Shown piece after piece: positions 12,421 to 24,376 of a stretch of 50,000 bases of DNA. The notes below the pieces were generated by a model that saw only the letters and a list, made by a program, of their open reading frames with translations, made no database searches and was not told the origin of the DNA. The stretch's first letter is position 1. Each line of letters begins with the position of its first letter. This DNA is from Chondrilla cf. caribensis (taxonomy: Eukaryota; Porifera; Demospongiae; Chondrillida; Chondrillidae): contig OZ026562.1 of assembly GCA_964020155.1 (NCBI GenBank), positions 1,207,501 to 1,257,500 of the forward strand, given 5' to 3'. The translations under genes were made by a program, and so were the position numbers.

Positions 12421-14285
12421 TTGTGCTCCACAACCTCTCAACAAGGTCGACTGTGTTCAGAGGAGAATCTTTCTTCCTTGTGAATGGCGGAGTTTCGGAT
12501 AAATATTCCAACAATTTGATCCTACAGGAAGTGGAATGACAATAGTAGGGAATTCACCCTATCGCGACATCATCCACAATAGGGGATTTCTTATTCTGAC
12601 TCACTGTCACACAAAATGTGTACAACATGTACACTATGTACTGTACAGTACACGTACATATGTAATGTACTCTATATACTGTGCTCATACATATATGCAT
12701 CCAAACATGGTGGTAGACATGTAGGACAAATACAGACACAACCAGGAATACATCCAAGGGAAAACAGATGTACACACTCACCTGATCAGTGGGACAGAAT
12801 CAGTTTCTGCAATTTCTAGCAAATAGTCCAACTCGGCTTGATTCTGTGTCTCTACGGGAACAGAACACCCCCAGGTACAGTATGCGTGTGGACTCCCCAT
12901 GCATTTGTACTCCTATTCATGTACGTACAAATACAGTACATGCATTTGTACTCCTATTCATGTACATACAAACACAGTACATGCATTAGTACTCCTATTC
13001 ATGTACGTACGAATACAGTACATGCATTAGTACTCCTATTCATGTACGTACGAATACAGTACATGCATTTGTACTCCTATTCATGTACGTACGAATACAG
13101 TACATGCATTTGTACTCCTATTCATGTACGTACGAATACAGTACATGCATTTGTACTCCTATTCATGTATGTACAAATACAGTACATGCATTTGTACTCC
13201 TATTCATGTATGTACAAATACAGTACATGCATTTGTACTCCTATTCATGTACGTACGAATACAGTACATGCATTTGTACTCCTATTCATGTACGTACGAA
13301 TACAGTACATGCATTTGTACTCCTATTCATGTATGTACAAATACAGTACATGCATTTGTACTCCTATTCATGTACGTACAAATACAGTACATGCATGTAC
13401 AACTCATACTTCTTAAGACAAACAAACTTCAAACAAATTGTTGTTCAACGCAGATCAATTTTTAGCATTTCAAGTATTATTAGTTTCACTGTAGTAGTGT
13501 ACATATTGTAAGCAAATTTTAATAAGATCATCTGATAAGAAGCACTGATTTTGTGGGTCCCTTGTGGTTTGTCTTAATACATTTATACGTATGGCATGTG
13601 TCGTCCAAATACCTCCTACCTTGTAGTAGATCTACGAGAGCTCTTAGAGCAGCCAGCCTGACCTTAACATACTGTCCATGACTGCAGGAAAAGGTAGGAG
13701 ATTAGTGAACATGGGTGTGTAGGCTCCAAGTCTGGTATTGACGTATTTTGTACTTTATGTTGTAGGTCATACAGTAAGTATGGCATTGTATCCTTTGCAT
13801 ACACAAAAGCAAACACACATACTTTACAACACACACACACACACACACACTTCACACCAGACCACACACTTACACAGCATATCCATTAAAGAGGGCTGCA
13901 TTGTTAGGAAGGTGACCATTCTTCTGTAATGTTCTCAATACTGATATACAGCTGGGATAGATGCACATACACACAGTATAAATGTACATACATGCATATA
14001 TCTTATGTACAACACATATGCAGCATCATACAAACAGCAAATACCATAATATTATTATACGAATTTTGCATACTACATACAGCAATGCAGGTGGACACAC
14101 TAGTGTTGACAGAGACTGTGTTCAGTACCTGATAGTCACAGCAAACTGGTGGGATGGGAGGACCTTCTCCAAGTTCAGTCTCTGTATCACCTCCTTCAGA
14201 AGAGCCTTAACAAGAGAATACAACATTGTTCAATTGTGGTCGAGGCAAAATACAAGTAGATCAAGAGTGTCTCCTCTAAGTTTGT

Positions 14286-14349
<64 letters not shown>

Positions 14350-15720
14350 GTGTGAACAACGACAAACATGCCCACTTGCAGGTCTTCCGACAAGGTGGTC
14401 AGGTTGTACTCTTTAGTCATGCTGAGCAGAACAGGTAAACAACATTTTCAAATGCAATACAATATGATGATAAGTGTTTCATGTGGCACATGATATATAC
14501 AACGGAGTGTTGATGTCTCACACTCACTACAGTGGAACCTCTCTATTACAAACCTCTAAATTGCAAAAATCTCTATAATAAGGACACCATTCTGTGTCCA
14601 AGTGTAGTACTGTACGTAGTGTATCAAATGACCTCTGAATTGAGGACACCTCTGTAATAAGGGCTAAAATCAAGGTCCCAAAGTGTCCATAATAGAGAGG
14701 TTCCACTGTACCATACAGTGGTTAACACACGCTACCATACAGTGGTTTCGCACTCACTACCGTACAGTGGTTTCACACACACTACCATACAGTGGTTTCA
14801 CACACACTACCATACAGTGGTTTCACACTCACTACCATAAAGTGGTTTCGCACACTCTGTACACACCTTGGGATAACACTGATGGAGGGGGTCACTGATA
14901 CCCCCAGTGCATCCAGAATGGCCGCGGTGTGAAATCCATCGGTGTACTGGAAGCAATGTCAACACAGACATAAAGACAGCAAAGACAACAGGCATGGACG
15001 TGTACACACTGTACAGGCACATGTACATTTGTACTGTGCTTACAGATTACGTGCATGGACATTGGATGAAATTGGTGGAATCGTGTAACTTGCAGTACAT
15101 ACTGGTAGTCTGTAGGTACATGCATCTAGTTCCGAACAGCATACAGTAGTACACAGATGTACATAGCATACACATACGTATATTATAGTACACACTCAGC
15201 CCTTCATGAAGAAAAGTGGGGGCGGGGTGAAATTCCAATTTCAAAAAGAAAGGGAAGGCAACACTACATTCATTTACATGGTTCAATGGAAGCTGGTAAG
15301 CGGTGGGGTTTGGGCGGAAGGAGCAAATTCCCCCTAGCTCCCCACCCCCTCCCCCCAAAAAAATGAAACCCTGCATACCTATAACTCGATCCACATGTCA
15401 TGCATACAGTGTACATGATACACTGGACCTTCCCACACGGTGTGCTCTGCCCACTACATACTCTGTTCAATCTGTTGTCACTGTATTTGAGGATTTCCCT
15501 GAGAAACTGCAGAACGTCCTTGGTACACTGTCCATGAACGGCCCGCGTTTTGGCAGCACACACCGGAAGAAACTGACAAATGTTGGGAGAATAACACGAT
15601 CGATTACATTGCATACACACACATGTAGACACTTACATGAGTATAAACATGCACACATGTACACACACCCATATAAATGCACATGCATTTGCACACACAC
15701 ACACCCAACCCCCCCACACA

Positions 15721-15751
<31 letters not shown>

Positions 15752-15787
15752 CCACACACACACACCCCACACACACACACACACACA

Positions 15788-15870
<83 letters not shown>

Positions 15871-15883
15871 ACACACACACCCA

Positions 15884-15926
<43 letters not shown>

Positions 15927-17226
15927 TCTGGAGTTCATAAGCAGCTACATCAGAAAAGTCAAGATATTTTAAAATAGTTGGGCAAGTCTTGGACCCATAC
16001 AGTCTCTGGTAGAGGCTGACTATTGGACCTGACGATATCCCACTACTTGCCATACTGTTCAGAACCTACGAACATAGAAAAACATGTACATGTTATTGTG
16101 CACATGTATCTGCATACATATTATGTACTTGTATCCTAATCGAGGGGTAGATCAAAGGTACAAGTAATTCGTGACAAAAACCCTGCTGCCCCCGCATTCG
16201 GATTACTTGAGTGTCTCCTTTAGGCAAGAAGAACCTTTGCTAAAGTCATTACATTCATCGAAGCCATTGTGCTCCAATTCTAAGTCTTGGCATTTCTAAA
16301 TCGGCCGCAGGCAGCTCCTAAAAAAATGATAAAAAGGTCACCCACTCAGGGTCAAAGACACCTATATATGGAGAGCTTTACAAGGACTTTCCACAGAGAC
16401 TGTGTACTTGGTCATTCCGCGAATGCAGAAGACACTATTCTAGCTGGGAGGTCAGCCACGAGTCCCAAAGCTCCCCCCTACGGTTCTTTGTAGAGAGTAT
16501 TGCAACTGACCACCAGGAAGTGAGCTCTTTTTTTCTCATGGCAAAATCGTCTGCAATTGGACTCTGTCTGTGTGTGTGTGCATATGTGTGTGTATGTACA
16601 TATTATTACACGTATATTATGCAGTATGTATGTATGTACATAAGAATGTATGTATGTATGTATGTACATATGTAAGGAATACAGTATTTACAGTATCGAT
16701 ATTGCAATTTGTGCATTGTATGTATGTGGTTGACTCTACACTTTGGTGAACTTCACCTTAACCAGGGATTCGGCGGCTTTCAACTTCACCATGTAGAAGA
16801 AGTTCTTGTTCAAGATGGTTTCCATCAGCGTTGTCTTGGTAACTGGTGTGGCATGCTGGGCTAGAGCCTCTACAGCCTGTAAAGACAACAACACAAGAGA
16901 CGAATACTTCACTAAAATACCAAGTCAGCCGTACATGGAACAGTTCCAGCACAAGGTGTGCAAAAGACATGTACATCTGTACTGTATGTGGACATAGTGA
17001 AGAAGTGTAGTATCATTGAGAGAGAGATGGTGACTATACGTACATATATGTTTACATACATAAGGTTATGTCAGTATGTACATAATATCTATGGTCAAAG
17101 TAGACAATGAATCACAGGGGCACTAGATATGGCAGTGTTGCAATGTTAAGCACACATACACACGCACACACACTCTCCATATATATCCCTCCCTCCCTCC
17201 CTCCCTCCCTCCCTCCCTCCCTCCCT

Positions 17227-17287
<61 letters not shown>

Positions 17288-17690
17288 GTGTACCATCAAT
17301 TCACCTTCAGTTGGAGTAGAGCATTACGCTCGTACTTGAGAACAAACTGCCAGGTACTGTCTGCTTGCTCAATGTCGACCTCCTTAATCCACTGGAACTC
17401 CGGGTCCACATTCATCCACAGCACAGGGACCTCCGTACTGTTGGAGGGGGGGGGGGCAGAAAGGGAGATAAAAGAAAGAATCAAACCTCGGATTACAATA
17501 AATGGGTGTTCAGCAATAAAATGTTGCTGTAAGGGATCCACTGACTGCTGTGAGTTGAGTACTATGTCAGTGTAGTCTTGTTACTGCATGCAACTCACTC
17601 GACTTGAGAGAGGTCCATTTCCACTTCCTCTCCACAGCTCAAAGGAACTTTTCTCTTTTTACTCCTGTTGTAATGAAAAGACTAGACAGG

Positions 17691-17744
<54 letters not shown>

Positions 17745-17986
17745 TATTAGGTCAATGCAACTTCCTAACTTTCTGATTTTTGAATGACAGGGTAGTTCGA
17801 ATGAGGAGCTGAGTTCTTCCACTTGTACAGTGTGAGTGTAGAATCCATCCAGTTCCTGCACTGATAGGTTCAGTTGTCCCTGGAGGTGGAAAGGAGGAAC
17901 AGTGGGTGCTTCCTGTACACTACATATACAGTAATGCATTTATGTATGCAAACACACACAGAGAGATGCACACAAACATGTACACA

Positions 17987-18047
<61 letters not shown>

Positions 18048-18079
18048 GCGCACACACACACACACACGCGCACACACAT

Positions 18080-18135
<56 letters not shown>

Positions 18136-18175
18136 GCGCACACACACACACACACGCACACACACACACACACAT

Positions 18176-18226
<51 letters not shown>

Positions 18227-20040
18227 CACATCTACACAAACACATATACTCACACAAACATGCACAAGTACACACATACACATTCACACACATGTACACA
18301 CACACACACACACCACTCACAACAAACTTTGCTCCACCTCTAGGTACCTCCTGCCTCAACAGGACTTCAATCAAGTTCTTCTTCCTGACGAAATTGTAGG
18401 ACACGCTCATCCTGGGTACCCCACTCCGACAGGCCCACTGCTCCAGCATCAGGGTGATGTCTTTGCCGGACACGGTGTGGACCAGTTTCATCAACTGTGC
18501 ATACAGACAACACAAATGAGCTGCAGTATAACTAGTACATACGTTTACACACTGTATGTACAGTGTGGATTGGGATGTACCGTCAAACAAGGTTGTGTGT
18601 GCTAGAAATGATCCTAATAACTCGAGTGTGCTAGAATTAACTTCAATGTATCTGAAATAACTCAAGTGTGCTAAAAATAACTCAAGTGTGCTAGAAATAA
18701 CTCAAGTGCATTAGAAAAACTCAAGTATGCTCACTGGCATATTATTGTGTTGGCTGAATAGTGGTACATGACTAAGCAACAAACTCACTCCTGACACTGA
18801 TAACAAGAGGTTGTTCCAAGATTGGTACGCTGTTGATTCACAAGCTGTGGTTGCCAGTGACAACATCTTGTTGAACACCTGGAGCAGCCAATCATGACAC
18901 ACCCACTGATCATGACCCACCCACTCATCGTGACACACCCACTGATCATGAAACACTTATTGATCATGACACACCCACTGATCATGACACACCCACTGAT
19001 CATGACACACCCATTGATCATGACACATCCTGTTACTGTGATATACAGACACACTGACTGAGACACACCCACCTGGTGTAACTGGTCACGGCCAATCCTA
19101 AGCTCAATCATGTGAATAATTAGAAAGGCCCTGGTTACCATGGCGTCCACTGTTGATTCATTCAAAAAGTACGGATGTACTAAAATACGACCAGAAGGTG
19201 GTGGAGTACTGGGGGAAGGAGTTGCCGCGGGAACACAAACATCATCAGACGATGTCGGGGAATTCAAATATGATGAAGAATAGAGTGGAGGAATTGTCTT
19301 CGACAGTTCGGCTTCCACAACCTTCTGTTCTGCCTACAAACAGAAATATTATACAGTGACAGACAGAATTGAAACTATATAAATACACACTGAACATGTG
19401 CCCCACTAGTACACATATGTAGTACAGTGGAACCTCTCTATAAAGGACACTTTGGGACCTTGATTTTAGTCCTTATTACAGAGGTGTCCTCAATTTAGAG
19501 GTCCCTTAATACACTACAGTACTACACCAGGACACAGAATGGTGTCCTTATTATAGGGGTTTCTACAATTCAGAGGTTTGTAATAGAGAGGTTCCACTGT
19601 ATTTGTTTACGCAGGTAGCCACACCAATGTAATCAATAACATCATACTATACAGGAATACGTAAGTATATGCGTAAACATTTATGAATACAGTGAAATTG
19701 ATATGAGTGGAACCTCTGGCAGACCTGAAACCAATTTGACTTATCTGGGTTACATGCCTACTGAAACAAGAAAATAGAAAATGGTCACTGGAAGTTGTTT
19801 TCAGGATAACAATTTAATTGACCTTCAGAGAACTTGATTGGATTCACTACGTATGCAGTTACCATTCAACTTAGTAGTTTTCGCTGGTTGTGTTTACAAG
19901 ATGCCTCTCACCTGAAGCAGCTGATATTGACTCTTGGTCACTCCAAACATTTTCTTCGCTGAACAGTGGGTGACATACCTTGCTATCCCCAAAGGCAACC
20001 ACCACTCATGTCTGCATTCATATATTAATAATGAGTGATC

Positions 20041-20077
<37 letters not shown>

Positions 20078-20438
20078 CATGTGCACCCACATGTATGTGT
20101 GTGCGCACTTGTGTGCATGATGTGTGTTCATGCATCCAAATACACACATGCACACCCACACTCACACTGAGCTACTGGTGATATAACATCCAAAATACTG
20201 CCTCGCAAGTACTTCAGCGATGAGCTGTCTGGCCTCAGGAACGCCGTCAATCACACGATGAGAATGCAGCAGGTTGGTGGAGCAGATGCACAGTGTTGAA
20301 TAGGCACTGACGTCCTGATAGGCCTCGTCCACAAACACCAATTTACAATTTGTGTGTGGAAAACGACTGCTGAAGAATTCCTCATAGTATCCAAATATCT
20401 TACAGAAGGGAGGAAGTGAGAAAAATGTGTGTTTGTGT

Positions 20439-20496
<58 letters not shown>

Positions 20497-23345
20497 CCAT
20501 GTTTATGAGTACAGTATAAGCTACAGAAGGCCAAAAAACAATACATAATTCATTGCAACTCACTCCACTGACAAAAGACACAGTGTTCTTCAAAACAGGG
20601 AGAAGACCAGGAAGACAGAAGTATGTTAGCTCTGGGAGGATTGGGTCTGGATGCACCTCAAAGGGCCTGAGAGAGATGAATTTATTTACTTACGGTATAA
20701 ACAATGATGAAAAGATGATCATCAGAGATGAAACCATCACCATCACATTATAAGGAGCAGAGAACTTTAACACAAACACCTCCACAGGGAACAGCAGGGA
20801 ACTTGAACACAATCACAGAAAGAACAATCACAAAACAACAAATAAACATACATCATGGTAAACAACAAAAGATTTTAGACCCACCCTACAGCCATAGCAA
20901 TGCACGGGGCTGATGTTGGCACTGATAGAGTGTAGAAGAATGTCTTCCTTCGCTCGTCAGCACTCAACACCTGGATGAACAAGAAGACACAAACTCCTTA
21001 GAGTGCACCCAAGAGACATCAAACCAGACATGAGATGTACATCACATTAGGCTATGGTGGATCCCATTGAGTATACTATTTCAACTTTCTAGAATTGAAA
21101 ATTTGGTTCTGTTGAACGTTAGCACAAAGTAGACAGGAGGCTCCTTGGAGTTAGTGTGAAGTGGACCCTACTGCAGCTATCTATTGTGATAGATGTTGTA
21201 TACTTTGTGGTGTGTGTGTACTGTGTATAGTGTGTGTACTGTGTGTAGTGTGTGTAGTGTGTGTACTGTGTGTAGTGTGTGTAGTGTGTGTACTGTGTGC
21301 GGTGTGTGTAGTATGTGGTGTGTGTAGTATGTGTAGCATGTGTACTGTGTGTAGTGTGTGTAGTGTGTAGTATGTGTACTGTGTGGTGTGTGTACTGTGT
21401 GTAGTGTGTGTAGTGTGTAGTATGTGTACTGTGTGGTGTGTGTACTGTGCGTGATGTGTGTATCGTGTGTAGTGTGTGTACTGAATCATGCAAATCCAGC
21501 ACAGCTAGCACTACACCTACACTTCACCTGTTCTGTCAGCTCTCCACTGGCCAAGGCAAACATGTTGGCAGGGGCTGTGATTGAAATGTCCCAGGGACAC
21601 AGTTCGGAATGGCTGTCAACACATGGGAACCACAACCTGGACAAGCAGAACAATACATTCAACCTGTAGTTTCTACTGACTGCAAAAGTACCTCTGATAA
21701 AACGCACAGGTTTGGTGTGTTGTTCAAGGTATATGTACTTACTAAGCACCTTGGCTAGTACTACACACAACTGACCTTGAGGAGTTACCCCAGCCGTAAA
21801 CAAACATGTGAGCATAATTCTGCAAACAAAGGTAATTAAAGTATACATGTACATAGTTATATGTATCAGTTGAATAACACGCACAAGTGTGTACTGCGTT
21901 AAATTTTGTATCCATGCATGCTTGAACATATTTTCACTTACATGCATGCATACACACATGGGTTTTCATTTGTATGCATGGATGCATACGTATGTAGGTG
22001 TACAGTATTTGTATGCATGCACGTAAACATACATACATTTTCCTTCCTACTGCATGCACACATACTTGCTTATATTTTCATCTGCATACATGAATGTCTA
22101 TGTACGTACAATACACTTTAATTGCTATCCATGTGTGCACACATAATGTACACTTTCTGCCTGTACATACACAGGTACGTAGTACACATGTTCTTTGAGC
22201 AAATGGTCATTCCAATTCATACCAACCCCACTTCAAGAATGTGGTGTAACTGAAATTCAGAGCCCATGGCTTTACGAAGGGCAAAATTCAGGTCTTATCA
22301 CTCTATATCATACAAGAATATGTTTACTGACCAAATTAGATTCTTTTCTCCAAATTCTACCGGGTACATAGTACTACATACATACGCATATACATGTGTA
22401 TCTATACACGGTCGATCATTCAACAAAGTCTAAACCTTGAAGTAAGTTATAGTGAAGACTGTATTTAGACATCATATGCATAGTACATACCGAGGGTTGT
22501 CCGTTTTGACACTCCACGAATTGCACTCCTCCTTTCGGCCTCTCCAGAGAGAAGTCAATGGTGATCTTCACTGTTGGTGGGTCTGTGAGTTCAAAGTACA
22601 GTCAATTACAACTGCGAGAAACATCTAAATGTGCGGTACTGAAACTCTAAACAAAATGACCCCATTCTACTTCAATGTTCTTGCTACCCATTCTGGACTC
22701 ACTGCCAATTACAAAGCTCGGGTAGTCCTTGTAAACGTCTCTCGGGATGCGAACAATCAACTCTCCCCCACCAGACACACAGTCTCCATCACAGGACATC
22801 ACAGCTTCGTAAAGGGAAGCATCAAAGAAATCCACATTTCGTCTGTGGATCAGATCACAAGATGACAATAAACGACAACCAAAAGATATGGGAACTGACT
22901 ATTGATAAATTCTCCTAAAAACCAGTTGAACCAATTAAAGAAGATGTTGGTAGAGTCACATACTTTTTACTGTCTGCAGGTGTAACACGGAGTGTAGCAT
23001 CGGCATAGGAGAAGCTGGCAGTGTGGGCCTCGTTGACTGAGATGTGGAGTACACGACACTGCTTGCAGTTCAGGTTGATCTTCCAGACTTTACCGGTTCC
23101 CGACAACGGCTGCAGTGTGAGCTCCGTGGTACCCTGTGTGCAGTGGGTGGAGTCATACAATTTGACATCATTGATGCTCGTAGATAAATGCAGTAGACAC
23201 TTGAACACAAATGCATGTGCAAACCCACAGATATACAAATGCACACGCATGCACACACACGCACACGCATACGCTAACACACGCACACATGCACACACAC
23301 GCACACGCATACGCTAACACACGCACACATGCACACACACACAAA

Positions 23346-23396
<51 letters not shown>

Positions 23397-24102
23397 TACA
23401 TGTACAAATAGACTGGATAGTATCTGTTTAGTGTACATTCACATCTCACAAATGTCATACATACCGGTATACACACGGGCAGACCTATACTCACACAAAT
23501 ACATTCTCTCTTGAAGTTCACATCTTTTATCATCAACTTCTGATGAACTGAACAGAGACAGTATCAAGATAAAAATGAACTGGATGACGGGTCTCGCATG
23601 AACAGACAATAAATATGGCCACTATAATCCGATACAATCTATATCAGCCTCTCCTTCAAAGTATGGGGAAGGCTCCATCTGGCTATGTCAGACTAGTGAG
23701 TGGCTAGTTAACAATGGGTCCATTTTGCTCATGTACTAAGATCATATCACAACCACAAGCCTGACTTGTGTATGGTGCATCCCAAATAAACACAAATTCC
23801 TGTGACCCAATCAGTTAGTCAACACGAAAGATCTATTACATATAGAAATGTACTTTATGTAGGGATGAAAATCTGTTAGCATGGATTCTGTACTCAGTTG
23901 ATTCGATCGTAATGGCTAGTCTTTGACCATTTATCTTTTAGAAGTCCACTGGGTAGTGTAATGTAGGTTATTCGACAAATGACGGTATACGCCCTAGTGC
24001 TTCATGACCCCAGGCACGTATCGAACACTCACCGACTTTAAAGGTTCGGTTGCTAGGTGTAGACGTCTGCTGGTGAGATCTCTTCTGCTTACTGGAGCTC
24101 AT
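10726..24102 (-). CDS. TAF2: Transcription initiation factor TFIID subunit 2 (TAF2), complete
   Basis: TFIID subunit of nuclear promoter recognition, with an M1-aminopeptidase-like fold and no protease activity. Exons: 24102-24033, 23547-23495, 23133-22964, 22842-22703, 22582-22491, 21819-21776, 21636-21528, 20970-20885, 20666-20564, 20398-20166, 20011-19912, 19333-19073, 18878-18789, 18494-18321, 17879-17770, 17664-17599, 17437-17305, 16876-16757, 16065-15925, 15572-15462, 14946-14867, 14421-14376, 14205-14129, 13951-13874, 13681-13620, 12851-12782, 12521-12420, 12112-12016, 11946-11890, 11685-11629, 11061-10726. All phases agree, giving 1155 aa against about 1200 in human. Recognisable TAF2 signatures include LNCKQCRV, FWFPCVDS-like LWFPCVDSHSELC, STNLLHS, QYFGCYI, VFNKMLSLA, VQELDG and LQKNGH. 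The zinc-binding HExxH of active M1 peptidases is absent, as is normal for TAF2. The C-terminus is a Lys/His-rich tail. The exon 29 donor (GTTAAT) is weak but phase-consistent. Confidence 0.96.
11788..11884. repeat. (CA)n microsatellite, TAF2 intron 29
   Basis: Nearly pure CA tract of about 95 bp ending 5 nt from the exon 29 donor. In sense orientation it is (GT)n directly after the splice site. Confidence 0.96.
12238..12418. repeat. (CA)n microsatellite, TAF2 intron 27
   Basis: Long CA tract with TACACA variants at its distal end. The sense strand reads GTGAGTGTGTGTG straight from the exon 27 donor. Confidence 0.96.
12893..13397. repeat. 41-bp minisatellite, about 12 copies, TAF2 intron 25
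   Basis: Twelve contiguous copies of a 41-bp unit that contains GCATTTGTACTCCTATTCAT followed by GTACGTACRAATACAGTACA. Variants at the central GTACGTAC/GTATGTAC and CGAA/CAAA positions alternate in blocks. Because 41 is not a multiple of three, all three frames are open and give a spurious repetitive ORF. The intron splices normally around it. Confidence 0.97.
14283..14350. repeat. (GT)n microsatellite, TAF2 intron 22
   Basis: Pure GT tract on the plus strand, i.e. CA on the TAF2 sense strand, between exons 22 and 23. Confidence 0.95.
14530..14708. mobile_element. MITE with perfect TIRs and TA target duplication (family A, copy 1)
   Basis: A 179-bp element starting CAGTGGAACCTCTCTATTA and ending with the reverse complement TAATAGAGAGGTTCCACTG, flanked by TA on both sides. 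It has no coding capacity. The termini and the TA duplication point to a non-autonomous Tc1/mariner-superfamily (pogo-like) element. It lies in TAF2 intron 21. Confidence 0.85.
14709..14856. repeat. 25-bp minisatellite abutting the MITE
   Basis: Six copies of a 25-bp unit ACCATACAGTGGTTTCACAC plus ACACT with C/G changes. It begins exactly at the right end of the MITE, and the unit carries CAGTGG, which matches the MITE terminus. Confidence 0.85.
15606..15923. repeat. Long (CA)n / (CCCA) microsatellite, TAF2 intron 19
   Basis: More than 300 bp of CA with CCCACA interruptions. The sense strand reads GTGTGTGTGTG from the exon 19 donor, so the donor itself is part of the repeat. Confidence 0.97.
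17187..17287. repeat. (CCCT)n-(CT)n microsatellite, TAF2 intron 17
   Basis: About ten CCCT tetramers grade into about 28 CT dimers, ending 18 bp beyond the exon 17 donor. On the sense strand it is purine-rich (GA)n-(GGGA)n. Confidence 0.96.
17694..17738. repeat. (GT)n microsatellite, TAF2 intron 15
   Basis: Pure GT tract of about 44 bp on the plus strand in the short intron between exons 15 and 16. Confidence 0.95.
17955..18313. repeat. Long (CA)n microsatellite, TAF2 intron 14
   Basis: About 350 bp of CA with GCACGCGCAC blocks that recur as a higher-order pattern. The sense strand reads GTGAGTGGTGTGTGTG from the exon 14 donor. Confidence 0.97.
18600..18726. repeat. 20-bp tandem repeat, TAF2 intron 13
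   Basis: About six imperfect copies of AACTCAAGTGTGCTAGAAAT. Intronic, with no coding potential. Confidence 0.85.
18887..19033. repeat. 18-bp minisatellite, TAF2 intron 12
   Basis: About eight copies of TGATCATGACACACCCAC with single-base variants (e.g. GACCCACCC, GAAACACTTAT). Each unit contains the TGATCA palindrome. It starts just upstream, in sense terms, of the exon 13 acceptor. Confidence 0.9.
19425..19599. mobile_element. MITE, family A, copy 2 (inverted relative to copy 1)
   Basis: A 175-bp element with termini CAGTGGAACCTCTCTAT and ATAGAGAGGTTCCACTG and flanking TA. Its internal sequence (GGACACAGAATGGTGTCCTT) is the reverse complement of the copy at 14,530, so the two have opposite orientation. 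It lies in TAF2 intron 11. Confidence 0.85.
20043..20108. repeat. (GT)n microsatellite, TAF2 intron 10
   Basis: GT tract on the plus strand with GTGCATGTGC variants, about 60 bp from the exon 10 donor. Confidence 0.92.
20426..20498. repeat. (GT)n microsatellite, TAF2 intron 9
   Basis: GT tract on the plus strand with TTTGTG interruptions, just upstream of exon 10. Confidence 0.93.
21198..21482. repeat. GTGTGTAGT/GTGTGTACT tandem repeat, TAF2 intron 7
   Basis: About 280 bp of a nonamer-to-decamer repeat alternating TGTGTGTAG and TGTGTGTAC. Longer blocks of about 60 bp are repeated within it, such as GTGTAGTATGTGTACTGTG at two positions. Confidence 0.93.
23239..23396. repeat. CA/CGCA microsatellite, TAF2 intron 2
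   Basis: Contains a tandemly repeated ACACGCACACGCATACGCTA block followed by pure CA. Homologous tracts occur in the duplicated TAF2 fragments at 37,975 and 48,287. Confidence 0.94.
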
Positions 24103-24231
24103 TGCTAGAGGGAAAAATGGCCGTCCAGTTATATCAAAGCTATAGTCTAAATTGTACAGTTCATATAGGATATCTGTAATATTGTAAAGATTTATATTAT
24201 ACATTATCAACTACATGTATTCAATAATACT
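24103..24231. promoter_or_regulatory. TAF2 upstream region shared by all three duplication units
   Basis: AT-rich sequence directly upstream of the TAF2 start (GGATATCTGTAATATTGT, TTATATTATACATTATCAA). It is retained at 38,780-38,905 and 49,100-49,225. It probably contains the TAF2 promoter and, in units 2 and 3, lies only about 0.65 kb from the divergent FN3/GIY-YIG gene start. Confidence 0.45.
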
Positions 24232-24343
24232 AGGTGTGAACGTGGTTCAGGACCTCGCTACTTGAAGTAGAATATGTCCGTATTTTGCTGTATTATGTTT
24301 TTCTTTTTGAAATTGAGATCACATGGATAGATTTGATCATCAC

Positions 24344-24376
24344 AGGAATACTCCGTACACTGTGGGGAGTATTCCT
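24344..24376. repeat. Short perfect inverted repeat (hairpin)
   Basis: AGGAATACTCC and its exact complement GGAGTATTCCT are separated by 11 nt. No associated gene or U-tract pattern suggests a function. Confidence 0.7.

Noticed and set aside
12893..13397. CRISPR-like regular array
   Set aside because: Units are contiguous and nearly identical with no unique spacers. It is a minisatellite in a eukaryotic intron.
12838..13416. A 192-codon repetitive ORF (YSCTYEYSTCICTP-type repeats)
   Set aside because: It is open only because the 41-bp unit lacks stops in any frame. It lies antisense within a TAF2 intron and has no start context or splice support.
13124..13465. Possible coding repeat protein from the minisatellite flank
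   Set aside because: Same explanation as the larger repeat ORF. It also crosses non-repetitive intron without support.
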